NCBI GenBank assembly: GCA_048497495.1
Contig: JAFHCF010000224.1
Location: forward strand, 1-60,832
Source: JAFHCF01 sp048497495
GTDB taxonomy: Bacteria > Pseudomonadota > Alphaproteobacteria > Rhizobiales > Ancalomicrobiaceae
Direction: 5' to 3'
Length of the DNA: 60,832 nt
The stretch's first letter is position 1; each line of letters starts with the position of its first letter. The position numbers and the translations under genes are program-made. The notes below the pieces were generated by a model. It did no database searches. It worked only from the letters and a program-made list of their open reading frames with translations, and was not told the origin of the DNA. Below are positions 24,975-34,100 of this stretch, piece by piece.

Positions 24975-25764
24975 GGGCGCGGGTCGGGCGGTCGCGTTCC
25001 GGGGGCGGGGCTTCGCGCCGCAGGCGATCCCGGGCATCGGACTGGCGGTGTTCGTGGTGCTGATCGGGCTCGCCGAGATCGGCACGCGGACGGGCTGGAT
25101 CTCGGCGCTGACGTTGCCGCGCCCCTCGGCGGTGTTCGACACCTTCGTCGAGCTGTGGCGCAGCGGCATGTTGTGGGTGCATCTGGTGCCGTCGCTGCGC
25201 CGCCTGGTGGTCGGCGCCTCGATCGGCATCGGCGTCGGCGTCTCGCTCGGGGTGGCGATCGGTCTCTTCGGGCTGGTGCGGGCCGGGCTGGTGCCCTTGG
25301 TGGCGGCGCTGTTCCCGATCCCGAAGATCGCGCTTCTGCCGCTCTTCGTCATCTGGTTCGGGATCGACGAGACCTCGAAATACGCGCTCATCGCCTTCGG
25401 CACCTTCACGCCGACGGTGGTGGCGACCTATGGCGCGGTCGACAACGTCGATCGCGGCCTGATCCGCATGGGCCAGAGCTTCGGCCTCACCTGGTGGTCG
25501 ATCGTCTCCAAGATCGTCCTGCCCGGCGCCTTCCCCGGCATCCTGTCGGGCCTCAGGGTGTCGATCTCGATCGGCATCATCCTGTTGGTGGCGGCGGAGA
25601 TGCTCGGCGCCGAATTCGGGGTCGGGGCCTATATCCTGGAGGCGGGATCGCTCTACGATCTCGAGCGCCTGTTCACCGGGGTGACGCTCCTTTCGGTCCT
25701 CGGGCTCATGGTGAACTGGATCATCAACGCCGTCGAGCGCCGCTTCCTCGGCTGGCGCGGCTGA
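24967..25764 (+). CDS. NitT/TauT-family ABC transporter permease
   Basis: A 265-residue inner-membrane protein with six predicted helices. It contains the family's TLPRPSAVFDTFVELWRSG entry segment, SLRRLVVGASIGIGVGVSLG, and the coupling loop region RMGQSFGLTWWSIVSKIVLP with GAFPGILSGLRVSISIGIIL. The start lies inside the ATPase gene. It is the last gene of the operon; a palindromic repeat and a bidirectional terminator follow. Confidence 0.92.
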   Translation: MGEGAGRAVAFRGRGFAPQAIPGIGLAVFVVLIGLAEIGTRTGWISALTLPRPSAVFDTFVELWRSGMLWVHLVPSLRRLVVGASIGIGVGVSLGVAIGLFGLVRAGLVPLVAALFPIPKIALLPLFVIWFGIDETSKYALIAFGTFTPTVVATYGAVDNVDRGLIRMGQSFGLTWWSIVSKIVLPGAFPGILSGLRVSISIGIILLVAAEMLGAEFGVGAYILEAGSLYDLERLFTGVTLLSVLGLMVNWIINAVERRFLGWRG

Positions 25765-25816
25765 GGCGGGGTAGTCCGGCCGTGGGGGCCAGATCGCGAG
25801 GTCCAGGTCGGTGCGC

Positions 25817-25934
25817 GATGGTTCGAGACGACGCGCGACGCGCGTCTCCTCACCATGAGGTGTTTGTATTTGCTTCGAAAATACCCCAGAGCCCTCATGG
25901 TGAGGAGAGCCCGCAGGGCTCGTCTCGAACCATC
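25817..25934. repeat. Palindromic intergenic repeat, copy C
   Basis: A 118-base element with perfect 14-base arms GATGGTTCGAGACG (25817-25830) and CGTCTCGAACCATC (25921-25934) and an inner pair CTCCTCACCATGAGG / CCCTCATGGTGAGGAG. The central 30 or so bases (TTTGTATTTGCTTCGAAAAT) are AT-rich compared with the surroundings. Third copy of the repeat within 6.2 kb. Confidence 0.85.
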
Positions 25935-25964
25935 ACGCGATCACGTCGACGGGACGACATGAGG

Positions 25965-25998
25965 AAACCGGCTCGCCCGGAGGGAGCGAGCCGGTTTT
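25965..25998. terminator. Bidirectional intrinsic terminator
   Basis: AAACCGGCTCGC (25965-25976) pairs with GCGAGCCGGTTT (25986-25997), a 12-bp stem with a nine-base loop, followed on the plus strand by TTTTC. It lies between the convergent NitT-type ABC operon and the Nfn-like gene and can serve both. Confidence 0.85.
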
Positions 25999-26012
25999 CG
26001 TCGTGGCTGCCG

Positions 26013-28811
26013 TCACAGACAGCGCGCGGCGCGGGACCTCGCTTCCTGGGTGCGGAACAGGTTGAAGCGCGGCAGGAACTTGTCCCAGTCGATCAGATGG
26101 GAGTCGATCTCCGGGCCGTCGATGCAGGCGTGCTTGCGCACCAGCTTGCCGTCGATCACCACCGGAACCATGCAGGCGCCACACATGCCGGTGGCGTCGA
26201 CCATGATCGAGTTGAGGCTGGCGATGGTCTTGACGCCGTAGGGGCGGGTCAGGTCGGAGACCGCCCGCATCATCAGCGGCGGGCCGATGGTGACCACCTC
26301 GGCGATCGACCGCTTCGCCTCGAGCATCTCCTGCAAGGGTCCGGTGACGAAGCCGTGCCAGCCGATGCTGCCGTCGTTGGTGGCGTAGATCACCTCGAGA
26401 CGGTCGCCGAACTCGGCCTGGAGGCGGCCGATTCGGGCCTCCGCCTCGGTCCAGAACATCAGGCTCTCGGACCGGAAGCCGGCGATCAGGGTGACGTGAT
26501 TGCCGATCCGGAGGTGCTCGCGCATGATCGGGTAGACCGGCGGCAGGCCGACGCCGCCGGCGGTGAAGACCACCGTCTCGCCTTCCGCCACCGGATGGAC
26601 CTCGCTCGGGCGGCCGAGCGGGCCGGCGATGCCGGTGAAGACGTCGCCGACCTCCATCTTGTTGATGGTGATCGACGAGGTGCCGAGACCCTGGATCACC
26701 AGATCGATGGTGCCGGCGTCGGCGTCCCAATCGGCGAGCGTCAGCGGGATCAACTCGCCCTTGGCCCAGGCGAGCACGCGGACGAACTGGCCGGCGCGGG
26801 CGGCGCGGGCGATCAGCGGGGCGTGGACGACGAATTCGACGATCCCCTGCGACAGCTCGATCTTCTCGAGAATCGCCGAGGGCGTGTTGCCGAGGTCGGT
26901 GTAGCGCGCCGCCGCCGCCACCTTGGCGCGGGTCTCCTCCGTCGAGAACGGGTTGTCGCCGACGATCTGACGGGCCGCCGCCTGACCGTCGCCGGCGGCG
27001 CGGATGGCGGTCGAGCCGCCGCGCGCCGCGTCGCCGCCGGAGAAGACCCCTTCGATCGAGGTCTCCTGGCTGCCGGCCTGCGGCAGATCGATGGTGCCCC
27101 ACTTTGTGGTCTTGAGCGTCGGCTCGGCGTCCTTGACGATCGGATTGGGGGAATTGCCGAGCGCCATGATGGCGAGATCGACGGCCATGGTGCGGGTGCG
27201 GCCGGAGGCGACCGGGCTGCGCCTGCCGGAGGCGTCGGGGGCGCCGAGTTCCATGATCTCGACCACCGCATGGGTGAGGATGTTGGTCTTGTCCTCGCCG
27301 ATGAACTCGTTGGGCGCGCTGAGTTCGGCGAGTTCGATGCCTTCCTCCAGCGCGTGGTGGAGTTCCTCGACGCGGGCCGGCATCTCCGCCTTGGTGCGGC
27401 GATAGACGATGGTGACGAGGCCGCCGAGGCGGCGGGCGGTGCGGGCCGCGTCCATCGCGGTGTTGCCGCCGCCGATGATCATCACCCGCTTGCCGGCGAC
27501 GTCGGGCAGCGGCGTCTCGTAGCCCTCGATGTGGCCCTGCATCAGGTTGACGCGAGTGAGGAACTCGTTGGCCGACATGACGCCGTTGAGATGCTCGCCG
27601 GGGACGTTCATGAAGCGCGGCAGGCCGGCGCCGGTGCCGACGAAGACGCGCCAGAAGCCGGCCTCCTTGAGATCGGCGATGGTGGCGGTCTTGCCGACCA
27701 CGAAGTTCTTGACGAAGCGGCCGCCGAGCCGGGTGATCTTGCCGACGACGTCGTCGATCAGCGAATTGGGCAGGCGGAATTCGGGAATGCCGTAGCGCAG
27801 CACGCCGCCGAGGTCGTGGAAGGCCTCGAAGACGGTGACCGGATAGCCCTCGGCGGCGAGCAGATAGGCGTTGATCAGGCCCGAGGGGCCGGAGCCGACC
27901 ACCGCGATCGGCGGTTTGTCGGCGCGGGTCCAGGGGTCGAGCAACGCCGCCAGCTCACCCTTCGGGTGCATCAGCTTTTCACGCTGCGGCAGATACCACT
28001 CGAGCTGGCCGATCTCGATCGGCCGGGTGTTGATGGTGCACACGCCCTGGCACTGGAGTTCCTGGGGGCAGACGCGGCCGGTGACGTTGGGCAGCGGATT
28101 GCTGCCCTCGATCAGCTTCAACGCCTCGTGGAAGCGACCGGTGCCGAGGAGTTGCAGCATCTCGGGAATGTGGATCTTGACCGGGCAGCCGCCCTTGGGC
28201 TCGGCGCGACCGGCGATGCGGATGCCGAGTTCGCAGGGGCGATCCTCGCACTGCTTGTCGCGCAGCACCTCGAGCCAGACGATGAGCTCGACCTCGCGGG
28301 CGGTGTAGCCGAGGCTCATGTAGCCGAGGTAGCCCTGATTGACGAGCTCGAAGTCGGTCGCCCGCAGTTCGGCGGCGCGCATGTAGGGCGGGATGCCGTT
28401 GTCGCCGGGCCAACCGGTCGAAAGACCGGCGAACAGCGGGTAGCGGGCGCCCATGTGGACGTCGAGGGCGCGGATGAACTTGCGCTTGTAGCGCAAGGGC
28501 ATGTTCCAGACGAAGCGCTGGAGGATCAGGCTGACGTCGTCGCCGGGCAGCAGCAGCTTCCAGAAGGTCTGGGTGAAGGCGCCGCTCAGCTCCTCCTGCT
28601 GGAACTCCCAGGCGATCGCCTCCATGCCCTCCGAGATGAACATCTGACGGAAGGACTGCGGGTCGGCGAGCAGCCGGCGCCGGAGCAGGTCGAGCTGCTT
28701 GTGGAAGATCTCGACCTCCGCCGTGTGCTCGAGTTCGGCGAGACGCTCCCGCGACGACTCGAGCGCGCGCTCGGTCTCGGCCCAGCGATCCAGGTGTTCA
28801 CGACCGGTCAT
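26013..28811 (-). CDS. Nfn-like fused flavoprotein: glutamate-synthase-small-subunit-type module plus ferredoxin-NADP reductase module
   Basis: A 932-residue protein. Residues 1 to about 190 have no family I recognise. Residues about 195-280 hold the iron-sulfur segment of the GltD/NfnL type (GGCPVKIHIPEMLQLL, GRVCPQELQCQGVC). The two-nucleotide-site flavoprotein follows: FAD-type VVGSGPSGLINAYLLAAEG near 307 and NAD(P)-type MIIGGGNTAMDAARTARRLG near 443. From about 655 to the end is an NfnS/PyrK-like reductase with its [2Fe-2S] ligands in TGMCGACMVPV and KHACIDG (875-895). Nfn enzymes exchange electrons between ferredoxin, NADH and NADPH. Here large and small subunits are one chain, and the start overlaps the PFOR stop by four bases, so ferredoxin or PFOR is the natural partner. 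Bifurcation is inferred, not shown. Confidence 0.85.
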   Translation of the reverse strand: MTGREHLDRWAETERALESSRERLAELEHTAEVEIFHKQLDLLRRRLLADPQSFRQMFISEGMEAIAWEFQQEELSGAFTQTFWKLLLPGDDVSLILQRFVWNMPLRYKRKFIRALDVHMGARYPLFAGLSTGWPGDNGIPPYMRAAELRATDFELVNQGYLGYMSLGYTAREVELIVWLEVLRDKQCEDRPCELGIRIAGRAEPKGGCPVKIHIPEMLQLLGTGRFHEALKLIEGSNPLPNVTGRVCPQELQCQGVCTINTRPIEIGQLEWYLPQREKLMHPKGELAALLDPWTRADKPPIAVVGSGPSGLINAYLLAAEGYPVTVFEAFHDLGGVLRYGIPEFRLPNSLIDDVVGKITRLGGRFVKNFVVGKTATIADLKEAGFWRVFVGTGAGLPRFMNVPGEHLNGVMSANEFLTRVNLMQGHIEGYETPLPDVAGKRVMIIGGGNTAMDAARTARRLGGLVTIVYRRTKAEMPARVEELHHALEEGIELAELSAPNEFIGEDKTNILTHAVVEIMELGAPDASGRRSPVASGRTRTMAVDLAIMALGNSPNPIVKDAEPTLKTTKWGTIDLPQAGSQETSIEGVFSGGDAARGGSTAIRAAGDGQAAARQIVGDNPFSTEETRAKVAAAARYTDLGNTPSAILEKIELSQGIVEFVVHAPLIARAARAGQFVRVLAWAKGELIPLTLADWDADAGTIDLVIQGLGTSSITINKMEVGDVFTGIAGPLGRPSEVHPVAEGETVVFTAGGVGLPPVYPIMREHLRIGNHVTLIAGFRSESLMFWTEAEARIGRLQAEFGDRLEVIYATNDGSIGWHGFVTGPLQEMLEAKRSIAEVVTIGPPLMMRAVSDLTRPYGVKTIASLNSIMVDATGMCGACMVPVVIDGKLVRKHACIDGPEIDSHLIDWDKFLPRFNLFRTQEARSRAARCL

Positions 28812-31800
28812 TGGATGATCTCCGCGTCACAGTTGGCGATCACCCGATCGAAGCGGGCGCGAAGCTCGGGCGTCACCGTGACGTGGTCGAAGGCGTGGGG
28901 CTTCAGATGCCCGACCTCCTTGGCCACGCCGTCGACCATGATGGTGGTCTTCTCGAAGAACTCACCGAGGTCCTGGTAGCAGGTCTTGCAGTTGGTGCAC
29001 TTGGCGTAGTCGGCCTCGTCGACGTGGACCGGCGCCCCATTGCCGTTCGGGGCGGCGGCCTTCGCCGTCGTGGCGGGGCTCGGGGCGGCGAGACCGGCGA
29101 GGCCGGCGAGACCGCGCGAGGCGGGGGCGGCGGAGGACGCCGCCAGTTCCGACATGGCGCGGGCGAAGCCGTCGAGACTGTCCTCGCGATCGCTGGTCAG
29201 CGTCTGGACCTTCTCCTGCAACGCGTCGATCTCGGCGCGATGGGCGGTGTCCATCTCGGCGATCTGCAGACCGGAGAGATACTGCAGGGTGCGCCAATAC
29301 TTGCGCCGCTCGGTGACGAGATGGACGATCGCCGGGGAGACCGCCAGACGGACCAGCCGGCGGGTGTCGTCGAGCGCCCAGATGAAGGGCGTCGAAGTCG
29401 TCCGTGTCGCTTCGGGAAGGTCGACCCATTCGTGGACGGGGTTTCCGGCGGCGCCCTCGGGGAGCGGATGGAAGTGCTTCTTGAAGCGGCCTTCGGCATG
29501 GGCGAAGTCGGCCGGCGTGAAGGGCAGGTCGATCAGCGCCGGTTTGCCCTCGGCGTCGAGATGGGCGACCGAGACGGTCATCCAGTCGCGGTCGGGGGCG
29601 GGGTTGCCGTCGAGCGAGACGCGGGCGCGGGTCGAGGCGAGACGCGGATCGTGGACGAACAGCGGGTTCATCCGACTCTCCACCGCCATGCGGGAATGCT
29701 GCGAGGCGGCGGCGTCGGCGATACCGTGCTCGGACTGGCAGGGGGTGTAGACGTCGAGCACCGCCGGGGCGTCGGAATAGTTCAGGAACGAGACGACGTT
29801 CTTCAGGAAGTGGCCCTGGAACGCCGCCGAGGTCTGGACGACGAAGACGTTGGGATGGAAGGCGGCGATCAGGCCGAGTTCCTTGCGGTCTTCCTGTTTG
29901 CCGTCGTGGGCCGCGCCGACACGGGCGAGATCGGAGTCCTGGCCGGTGAAGCTGGCGGTCGAGGCCTGGCCGCCGGTGTTGGAATAGGCGCCGGAGTTCA
30001 GCACCACGACCTTGACCGGGGTGCGGGTGGCGAGCAGCCGCGACAGCGCGCCGAAGCCGATGTCGTAGGTCGCGCCGTCGCCGCCCATGCTGATCACGGT
30101 CGGCAGAAGCGCGATTTCCTCCGGCGTGAAGCGGGTCCAGTCGAAGGTGCGGAAATAGGCGTCGTGGACCGCCGGATCATAGGCGTCGTCGAGTTCCAAT
30201 TGGGCGATGCGCAGCGCCTTGACGTCTTCCGCCGCACCGGCGCCGAGGCCCTCGAACAGGCCCTTGGCGAGCGGCGGCGAGTCCTGGAACAGGCTGTTGA
30301 CCCAGGGGTCGGAGTAGGGATTGAACGGGAAGGTCGAGGCATAGACGCTCGAGCAGCCGGTGGCGTTGGCGATCACCGAGCTCGACGGGCCGTTGCCGGA
30401 AGGCCCGCTCTCCAGCGCGTAGAGATGCTTCTCCAGGCGAGCGGCGGCTAGGTCGATGCGGGCCAGCCGCGCCGTATCGGGGCCGACGGTGGCGCGCTTG
30501 GCGGCGAGACCGTCGATCAGCTCCTCCAGGGCGCGGATGTGGGTCTTGTTGCGACGGGCGTGCAGCGCCCGGTTGGTGGCGACGACGAGGCGGATGGCGG
30601 TGACCTCGCCGCAGCCGCGACAGGCGCCGTGACCGCCGGTGACGGCATAGTAGTTGGCCCGGTCGAGGATCAGGCGCTTGGTGTCGCCGTCGATCGAGGT
30701 GGCGCCCTCGACGAAGCGGGCCGGGGTGTTGGGGGTCTCCGACAGGAATTCGAAGCGGGTCTGCAGCATGTCGAGCAGGTCGACGTCCTGGGCGCGCTCC
30801 TTCAGCGCGCCGGGGCCGCAGATCTGGACGCATTCGAGGCAGCCCGAGCATTTCCACGGGTCGATGGTGGCGGAGAACAGGCCGCCGGTGCCCGGGGTCG
30901 CCTTTTCCATGGCGTCGAAGAACGGCCGGGTGCGGGCGACGGGGAAGCTCTCAAGCGTGGCGACGACGCGACGCAGGTTCTCGCGCAGGGTCGGGTCGTC
31001 GGCGCCGAGGGGGGCGGCGGCGATGGCGACGATCTCGTGGAACGGCCGGTCGGAGGCGCCGGCGCGCAGGGTCTCGCGGACGCTCGTCGCGAGGGCGAAG
31101 ACATGCCCGCGCAGGGCCTCCTTCTGGGCGTCGGTCACCGACTGGTGGGCGATCGCGGCGAGCAGGAGATCGTGGATCTCGTGCACGGTGTTGGGGATGG
31201 CGGCGTCGGGGCAGACCAGGGCGCATTCGACGCAGCCGGTGCACAGGCTGGCGTCGAAGACCGGTACGGCGCGACGGAACAGACCCTTGTCCTTCCAGGC
31301 GGCGCTCGCCGCCGGCATGAACAGGCCGGTTCCCGGCAGCACCGGCGCCTCGCCGACGGTGCCGTCGCGGAAATGGCCGGCGACGACGTCGTCGTAATAT
31401 TCGGCGTCGAGGAAGCCGGCGTCGGCGGTCTCGCGGCCACCCCGGCACATCAGGGCGGAGATCGAGATGTCGCGGCCCCGCACCGGTTCGGCGACGGCGC
31501 CCTCGGCATAGGCCGGGTCGCCGTAGTCGATGCTCACGGTCGCCTCGAGCCCGTCGCGGATCACCGCCATGTTGCCTTCGACGATCCGGGCGCCCTTGGC
31601 GCCGAACTTCTTGGTGATCAGCTTGCGGGTCTTGTCGAGGACGGCCTCGGCCGTGGTGCCGGCGGCGACGTCGTCGAGGTGGCCGCAGACCGCGCCGATG
31701 AAGGCGATGCCCATCATCCTGGTCTCGAGGTCGGCGGTCGGGGCGTGGCGCTTGGCGACGGCGAAGGCGTCGATCACGAAGACCTTGATGTGGCGGTCGC

Positions 31801-33775
31801 GGATCGTCTTGCGGGCATGAGCCGGCAGGCCCTGCCAGGTCTCGAGCGGCGTGAGGCTCGACTGGAGGATGAAGGTGCCGCCCTCACCCAGGCCGCGCAG
31901 CGGGTTGGTGTGGGAGAAGACCTTGTGGTCGGGCGAGATGACGATCTCGACCTCCTCGAGCTCGGCGTTGGTGATCTTCACCGGCTCGGGGCTGAGGGTC
32001 ATGTAGTAGTTGGTCGGGGCGCCGCTCTTCTCGGAGCCGTATTTCGGCGCGGCCTTGGAATGGAGATCGAGCACGCCGGCGAGAATGTCGGTGAGGAGCT
32101 TGCCGGTGGCGATGGTGCCGTAGCCGCCGACCGAGTGGAAGCGGACGCGGAAGGCGCCGGGGGGCAGGAGCTTCGGGTTCTCCCGGGTCGGCGGCGCCAT
32201 CAATTGCGTCTCGGGATAGGCGACGCGTAGGCGGGCCTGGATCTCGGTGAGCCGCGGCGAGGGCGTCTTGGCGAAGAACTGCGAGCCCAGATAGATCAGC
32301 GGGGCGCCGTCGGACCTGTCCATGTTCTCATAGGCCGCGACCAGCCAGCGCGGCTGGAGATCGTGGGCGCCGAGGCCGAAGATCGCGGTGGTGATGGCGG
32401 GGAGCACGTCGATCGCCGGCACGCCGGAATGACGCACGCCGTCGGCGTTCTCACGCGCCCGATAGAGCGCCTGCATGACGAGGCCGGTCAGGACCGTCGC
32501 GTCGGAGCGTTCCAGCACGGTGATCGCCCGTTTGCCGGCGATCGCCGCGACCAGTTCGGCCTCGGGGAAGGGTTGCAGCATCTTGATCGAGACGACGCCG
32601 ACCTTCTTGCCCTGCCCACGCAGGTGGGCGGCGACCGCCTCGGCGTCGTCGGTGACCGAGCCGAGCCCGATCAGCACGGTCTCGGCGTCCTCGCATTCGA
32701 AGGTCTTGATCGGCGCGTAGTAGCGGCCGGTCAGGTCCGAATACTCGGCCATCGCCTCGCGGACGAAATGGGGGATCTCGGAGGCGAAATGGGTGCGGTG
32801 GTCGACCGAGCCGGCCTGGAAGTCGGGCTGGTTCTGGACGCCGCCGGTCAGGCCCGGATTGTGCGGATCGACCAGGGCGGGCACGCGCTGGCGGGTGCCC
32901 TTGTCATGGGCGTTGAGCCACTGGCGGCGCCATTGGGCGTGCAGCACCTCGGGTACTCGGGGAAAAGTCGCCTCGAGGCCGGCACCGGCGCGGTCGTGCT
33001 CGATCGTCGCGGCCGAGGCGAGGAGGTGAGCCTCGAGGGCGGTGAAGTCGGCGGGCACGAAGTCGGCGCGATGGCGGGTCATCCAGCGACGCAGTTGGAA
33101 GACGCGGCCCTTGGCGCCGAAGAGGATCTCCTGCGCCACGGTCGGGGCGGGAATCCGGTCTTCCGGATCGCCGAGGAACTCGACCAGCAGGGCATCCTCG
33201 GGCATCAGGGCCTCGGACAGCATGTGGCTGGTGGCGAAGCCGTCCATCGCGTTGGCGACGGGGATCAGCGAATTGGCCGATACCTTGTAGGCGATCGCCG
33301 CGAGGTCGGCGGCTTCCTGCGGATTGGAGCCGAAGAGGATGGTGTAGCCCGACGACAGGAGCGCGTAGACGTCGTCGTGGCCGGCCATGACGTTGAGGGC
33401 GTGTTTGGAGACGACGCGCGCCGCGACATGCAGCACGAAACCGCCGACCTTCTTGCCGACGGTGACGTAATGCGATTCCAACCCGTAGAGGATGCCCTGG
33501 CTCGACGAGGCATTGGAAATATACTTGCCGCCGGTCAATGCGGCGCCGAGCGCGCCGCTCTGGGCCGAATGCTCACCCTCCGGCTCGAAGAAGAACGGGT
33601 GCTTTCCCCAGACGTTGATGCCGCCACCGGCGCGGAAGGCCTCGTAGATTTCGGAGATTTCGGTCGACGGGGTGATCGGATAGCCGATCACTCCGCCGCA
33701 GACCTGAGCCATCACCTGAGCGACGGCGCCGTTTCCATGAATGACGGCGGGAATGCCGGGGTACTTCGTGGTCAT
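28808..33775 (-). CDS. nifJ: Extended pyruvate:ferredoxin (flavodoxin) oxidoreductase, PFOR/NifJ type
   Basis: A single-chain 2-oxoacid oxidoreductase of about 1655 residues, against about 1170-1230 for usual PFORs. In order: domain I with GYPITPSTEISEIYEAF (near 33) and EGEHSAQSGALGAALTGG (62-80); domain II; the gamma-type domain with HSVGGYGTIATGKLL (near 548) and SEKSGAPTNYYMTL; two ferredoxin sites CTGCVECALVCPDA (near 841) and CSGCLECVQICGPGA (near 976); the thiamine-diphosphate domain with ACRGCGE (near 1052) and GDGATYDIGFGAL (near 1228); then a long C-terminal extension ending in CTNCKTCYQDLGEFF (near 1591). It cleaves pyruvate (probably) with CoA to acetyl-CoA and CO2. The ATG giving MTTKYPGIPAV fits the family; longer alternatives start at 33784 or 33829. 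The Nfn-like gene overlaps its stop. Confidence 0.9.
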   Translation of the reverse strand: MTTKYPGIPAVIHGNGAVAQVMAQVCGGVIGYPITPSTEISEIYEAFRAGGGINVWGKHPFFFEPEGEHSAQSGALGAALTGGKYISNASSSQGILYGLESHYVTVGKKVGGFVLHVAARVVSKHALNVMAGHDDVYALLSSGYTILFGSNPQEAADLAAIAYKVSANSLIPVANAMDGFATSHMLSEALMPEDALLVEFLGDPEDRIPAPTVAQEILFGAKGRVFQLRRWMTRHRADFVPADFTALEAHLLASAATIEHDRAGAGLEATFPRVPEVLHAQWRRQWLNAHDKGTRQRVPALVDPHNPGLTGGVQNQPDFQAGSVDHRTHFASEIPHFVREAMAEYSDLTGRYYAPIKTFECEDAETVLIGLGSVTDDAEAVAAHLRGQGKKVGVVSIKMLQPFPEAELVAAIAGKRAITVLERSDATVLTGLVMQALYRARENADGVRHSGVPAIDVLPAITTAIFGLGAHDLQPRWLVAAYENMDRSDGAPLIYLGSQFFAKTPSPRLTEIQARLRVAYPETQLMAPPTRENPKLLPPGAFRVRFHSVGGYGTIATGKLLTDILAGVLDLHSKAAPKYGSEKSGAPTNYYMTLSPEPVKITNAELEEVEIVISPDHKVFSHTNPLRGLGEGGTFILQSSLTPLETWQGLPAHARKTIRDRHIKVFVIDAFAVAKRHAPTADLETRMMGIAFIGAVCGHLDDVAAGTTAEAVLDKTRKLITKKFGAKGARIVEGNMAVIRDGLEATVSIDYGDPAYAEGAVAEPVRGRDISISALMCRGGRETADAGFLDAEYYDDVVAGHFRDGTVGEAPVLPGTGLFMPAASAAWKDKGLFRRAVPVFDASLCTGCVECALVCPDAAIPNTVHEIHDLLLAAIAHQSVTDAQKEALRGHVFALATSVRETLRAGASDRPFHEIVAIAAAPLGADDPTLRENLRRVVATLESFPVARTRPFFDAMEKATPGTGGLFSATIDPWKCSGCLECVQICGPGALKERAQDVDLLDMLQTRFEFLSETPNTPARFVEGATSIDGDTKRLILDRANYYAVTGGHGACRGCGEVTAIRLVVATNRALHARRNKTHIRALEELIDGLAAKRATVGPDTARLARIDLAAARLEKHLYALESGPSGNGPSSSVIANATGCSSVYASTFPFNPYSDPWVNSLFQDSPPLAKGLFEGLGAGAAEDVKALRIAQLELDDAYDPAVHDAYFRTFDWTRFTPEEIALLPTVISMGGDGATYDIGFGALSRLLATRTPVKVVVLNSGAYSNTGGQASTASFTGQDSDLARVGAAHDGKQEDRKELGLIAAFHPNVFVVQTSAAFQGHFLKNVVSFLNYSDAPAVLDVYTPCQSEHGIADAAASQHSRMAVESRMNPLFVHDPRLASTRARVSLDGNPAPDRDWMTVSVAHLDAEGKPALIDLPFTPADFAHAEGRFKKHFHPLPEGAAGNPVHEWVDLPEATRTTSTPFIWALDDTRRLVRLAVSPAIVHLVTERRKYWRTLQYLSGLQIAEMDTAHRAEIDALQEKVQTLTSDREDSLDGFARAMSELAASSAAPASRGLAGLAGLAAPSPATTAKAAAPNGNGAPVHVDEADYAKCTNCKTCYQDLGEFFEKTTIMVDGVAKEVGHLKPHAFDHVTVTPELRARFDRVIANCDAEIIQ

Positions 33776-34100
33776 CTGTCTCATCCGATTCGGGGGGCCT
33801 GCGTCGGGGCCGAATTTCAGATCGCCCATCGCAATTCACGACCATGGTAGGGGGGTGCGGCGGGTTTGGTAATTCGTTCGAACACGACATAGGCCGACTG
33901 AAATTACGTATTCGCAGTTGCGAGAACCGGCGCGGATCTGTTGCGCCGCAATAAAATCCATGAAGATCGCCGGATTTTCGTCGCGCGCGCCCCCATGCCG
34001 ATCGGCCCGAGCAGAGGGCCGGGGGAGGGGCGGGTGATCCGCCATCGGCCGCCACGGTTCGGCCGGAACCGGCCTCGCGCCGCGCCGGCGTCGGTCTTCC
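33776..34100. other. Intergenic region upstream of PFOR gene
   Basis: No gene supported in these 325 bases. The part at about 33870-33965 is AT-richer than its surroundings and likely holds the PFOR promoter. It has three short palindromes: GTTCGAAC (33876-33883), TCGCA-GT-TGCGA (33912-33923) and TTGCG-C-CGCAA (33941-33951). None matches an FNR, NifA or sigma-54 consensus well. Confidence 0.4.

Noticed and set aside
33776..33829. Upstream extension of PFOR beginning MGDLKFGPDAGPP
   Set aside because: The family begins near MTTKYPGIPAV-like sequence, and the extra residues are not similar to it; the longer start is only noted as an alternative.
32363..33850. Long plus-strand open frame (about 495 codons) antisense to the PFOR gene
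   Set aside because: Composition is that of an antisense shadow in high-GC DNA (Arg/Gly/Asp/Ala/His rich, no family motif), while the minus strand has continuous, strongly conserved PFOR domains.
33830..33860. Sigma-54-like promoter upstream of the PFOR gene (TGGTCGTGAATTGCG on the minus strand)
   Set aside because: The GG and GC elements are nine instead of ten bases apart, which is not tolerated by the -24/-12 consensus, and it would lie very close to the start codon.
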